6,000 nucleotides of DNA, taken from Oscillospiraceae bacterium. Its GTDB lineage: Bacteria; Bacillota; Clostridia; Oscillospirales; Oscillospiraceae. The translations under genes were made by a program, and so were the position numbers. Within the stretch, counting starts at the first letter, position 1. The number at the start of each line of letters is the position of its first letter. Below the pieces are notes generated by a model. The model was given only the letters and a program-made list of their open reading frames with translations, had not been told where the DNA came from and searched no databases. This document shows, one piece after another, positions 5,547 to 6,000 of the stretch. The DNA lies in assembly GCA_031272845.1 (NCBI GenBank), contig JAISTA010000126.1, positions 1-6,000 on the forward strand, given 5' to 3'.

Positions 5547-5571
5547 AAGTCTGTTGCGGGGCCAAAGACTT
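5547..5571. other. Hairpin 6+3 bp
   Basis: AAGTCT (5547-5552) pairs with AGACTT (5566-5571). After a single bulged G, TTG pairs with CAA, leaving a CGGGGC loop. No T tract and no adjacent gene. The function is unknown. Confidence 0.4.
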
Positions 5572-5690
5572 AGGTAAGACTGCATTTGTGCGCGAACTGC
5601 GGTGGGGGTGGTAACCGGAAGGACGATACTGCTACGATCGCTGCCGCACGCTCTAGCGGCAATTATGGTGCGTGTCCCGACGCAATGGAT

Positions 5691-5747
5691 GTTGTGGTGG
5701 CGGCGGGGGTATGTCTTGCGGTGCGGTTGCGTACCCGCTGCCACAAC
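5691..5747. other. Long imperfect inverted repeat
   Basis: GTTGTGG (5691-5697) is the exact complement of CCACAAC (5741-5747). The pairing continues imperfectly inward (GCGGG and TA against TACCCGC, with small bulges) toward a loop around 5712-5731. It immediately precedes the first GTAGGGGACG palindrome, so the two may form one composite element. Confidence 0.45.
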
Positions 5748-5753
5748 GTTCCC

Positions 5754-5780
5754 GTAGGGGACGGCGTCCTCGACGTCCCT
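5754..5780. repeat. GTAGGGGACG palindrome, copy 1
   Basis: GTAGGGGACG (5754-5763) is followed after 10 nt by CGTCCCT (5774-5780). GGGACG and CGTCCC form a 6-bp stem. The same GTAGGGGACG start and CGTCCC end recur at 5925-5950, and GTAGGGGA occurs inverted at 1-8. Confidence 0.55.
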
Positions 5781-5857
5781 TGTTTGGTTCGCCGCTGGGT
5801 GTTACGTCAAACCAACGTGTCCGTCTGGCATAGGTGCGTACAGGTGCGTTGTCCTAG

Positions 5858-5874
5858 GACGCGCTTCGCGCGTC
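5858..5874. other. GC-rich 7-bp hairpin
   Basis: GACGCGC and GCGCGTC pair perfectly around TTC. A further GTCC (5851-5854) can pair with GGAC (5876-5879) outside it. It abuts the edge repeat copy at 5874. Confidence 0.45.
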
Positions 5875-5915
5875 GGGACACGCGGGCGCGGTTTTTGGGC
5901 ACGCGGTATTTCGGA
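5874..5915 (+). repeat. Edge repeat, copy B
   Basis: Its first 19 nt are identical to 34-52, and similarity extends to ATTTCGGA at 5908-5915 with a short insertion relative to copy A. Direct orientation, about 5.8 kb apart. Confidence 0.6.
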
Positions 5916-5924
5916 CGGTGCGCT

Positions 5925-5950
5925 GTAGGGGACGCTGCCCTCAGCGTCCC
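5925..5950. repeat. GTAGGGGACG palindrome, copy 2
   Basis: GGGACGCTG (5929-5937) and CAGCGTCCC (5942-5950) form a perfect 9-bp stem with a CCCT loop, preceded by GTAG. Compared with copy 1, the stem sequence differs but pairing is kept, which points to constraint on structure. Confidence 0.6.
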
Positions 5951-5980
5951 GTGCGTTTATTGCTCGGTTTTGGTGTTTTT

Positions 5981-6000
5981 AGATCGGAAGAGCCCACGTC
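5981..6000 (+). other. Illumina TruSeq-type adapter remnant (artefact)
   Basis: The final 20 nt begin with AGATCGGAAGAGC, the 13-nt stem shared by Illumina TruSeq and NEBNext adapters, and continue CCACGTC where the Read 1 adapter has ACACGTC (19 of 20 matching). It is at the very end of the sequence, where an untrimmed adapter would be. These bases should not be treated as genomic. Confidence 0.93.

Larger units (their letters stand above)
5098..6000. other. Non-coding, palindrome- and repeat-rich contig-end region
   Basis: No convincing gene is present. Open frames here (for example 5082-5477 plus and 5424-5744 minus) have low-complexity, Arg/Pro-rich or repeat-derived translations and no credible start context. 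The contents I can support are listed separately: a 97-nt-period direct repeat, a perfect 14-bp palindrome, several hairpins, two GTAGGGGACG palindromes, an edge repeat and an adapter remnant. The promoter of the RDD/ftsY operon should lie in the right-to-left leader above 5110. The only hint I see is a TATAAA-like hexamer on the minus strand near 5158-5163, without a good -35 partner. I found no tRNA-like cloverleaf or rRNA similarity. Confidence 0.6.

Noticed and set aside
5480..5730. tRNA or other structural RNA gene
   Set aside because: I saw hairpins but no T-loop consensus, acceptor pairing or recognisable rRNA, RNase P or tmRNA segments.
5424..5744. Minus-strand open frame near the contig end
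   Set aside because: Arg/Thr/Pro-rich with no motif, running through several palindromes. Chance opening in GC-rich non-coding DNA is more likely.

Overview
The window looks like the end of a contig from a moderately GC-rich Firmicute, most likely a Clostridia/Oscillospiraceae-type organism and plausibly from a metagenome. The reasons are: a TepA-type ClpP homologue, which is typical of Firmicutes; a short FtsY without the long acidic N-terminal region of proteobacterial FtsY; strong AGGAG-type ribosome binding sites; and intergenic palindromes of a kind I associate with gut Clostridia. The last 20 bases match the Illumina TruSeq adapter with one mismatch, so the right edge is an untrimmed contig end and not genome.

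Layout. The first 126 bases are non-coding and hold one copy of a repeat that recurs at the right edge. rdgB (house-cleaning nucleotide pyrophosphatase) runs leftward from 732 to 127, divergent from tepA (ClpP-like protein, 810 to 1451). A leftward gene series then converges on tepA. In transcription order it is: an RDD-family membrane protein (5097 to 4042), a second diverged RDD paralogue (4027 to 2987), ftsY (2972 to 2073) and a GNAT acetyltransferase (2024 to 1515). The two RDD genes and ftsY are separated by 14-nt gaps of nearly the same sequence, so they very probably form one operon. From 5098 to 6000 I see no gene. That stretch holds a 97-nt-period direct repeat, a perfect 14-bp palindrome, several other hairpins, two GTAGGGGACG palindromes and a copy of the left-edge repeat.

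Most notable: the two RDD genes arose by tandem duplication, and the copied segment includes the junction with the next gene (RBS, start and first codons of ftsY). The downstream RDD copy has ACG exactly where ftsY and the other RDD gene have ATG. Its frame contains no ATG, GTG or TTG upstream of a GTG that would remove the conserved N-terminus. It has also lost a hydrophobic segment that its sister keeps. It may use a non-canonical start, be decaying, or carry a sequence error. Blocks of 91 to 94 percent nucleotide identity between the copies sit within strongly diverged sequence, which suggests gene conversion or strong local constraint.

Functionally, FtsY (SRP receptor) serves co-translational membrane targeting, and RdgB and TepA are housekeeping. 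The role of the RDD proteins with their cysteine-bearing C-terminal domain is unknown. A link to membrane protein biogenesis rests only on their position next to ftsY. I found no defence system, CRISPR array, RNA gene or transposase.
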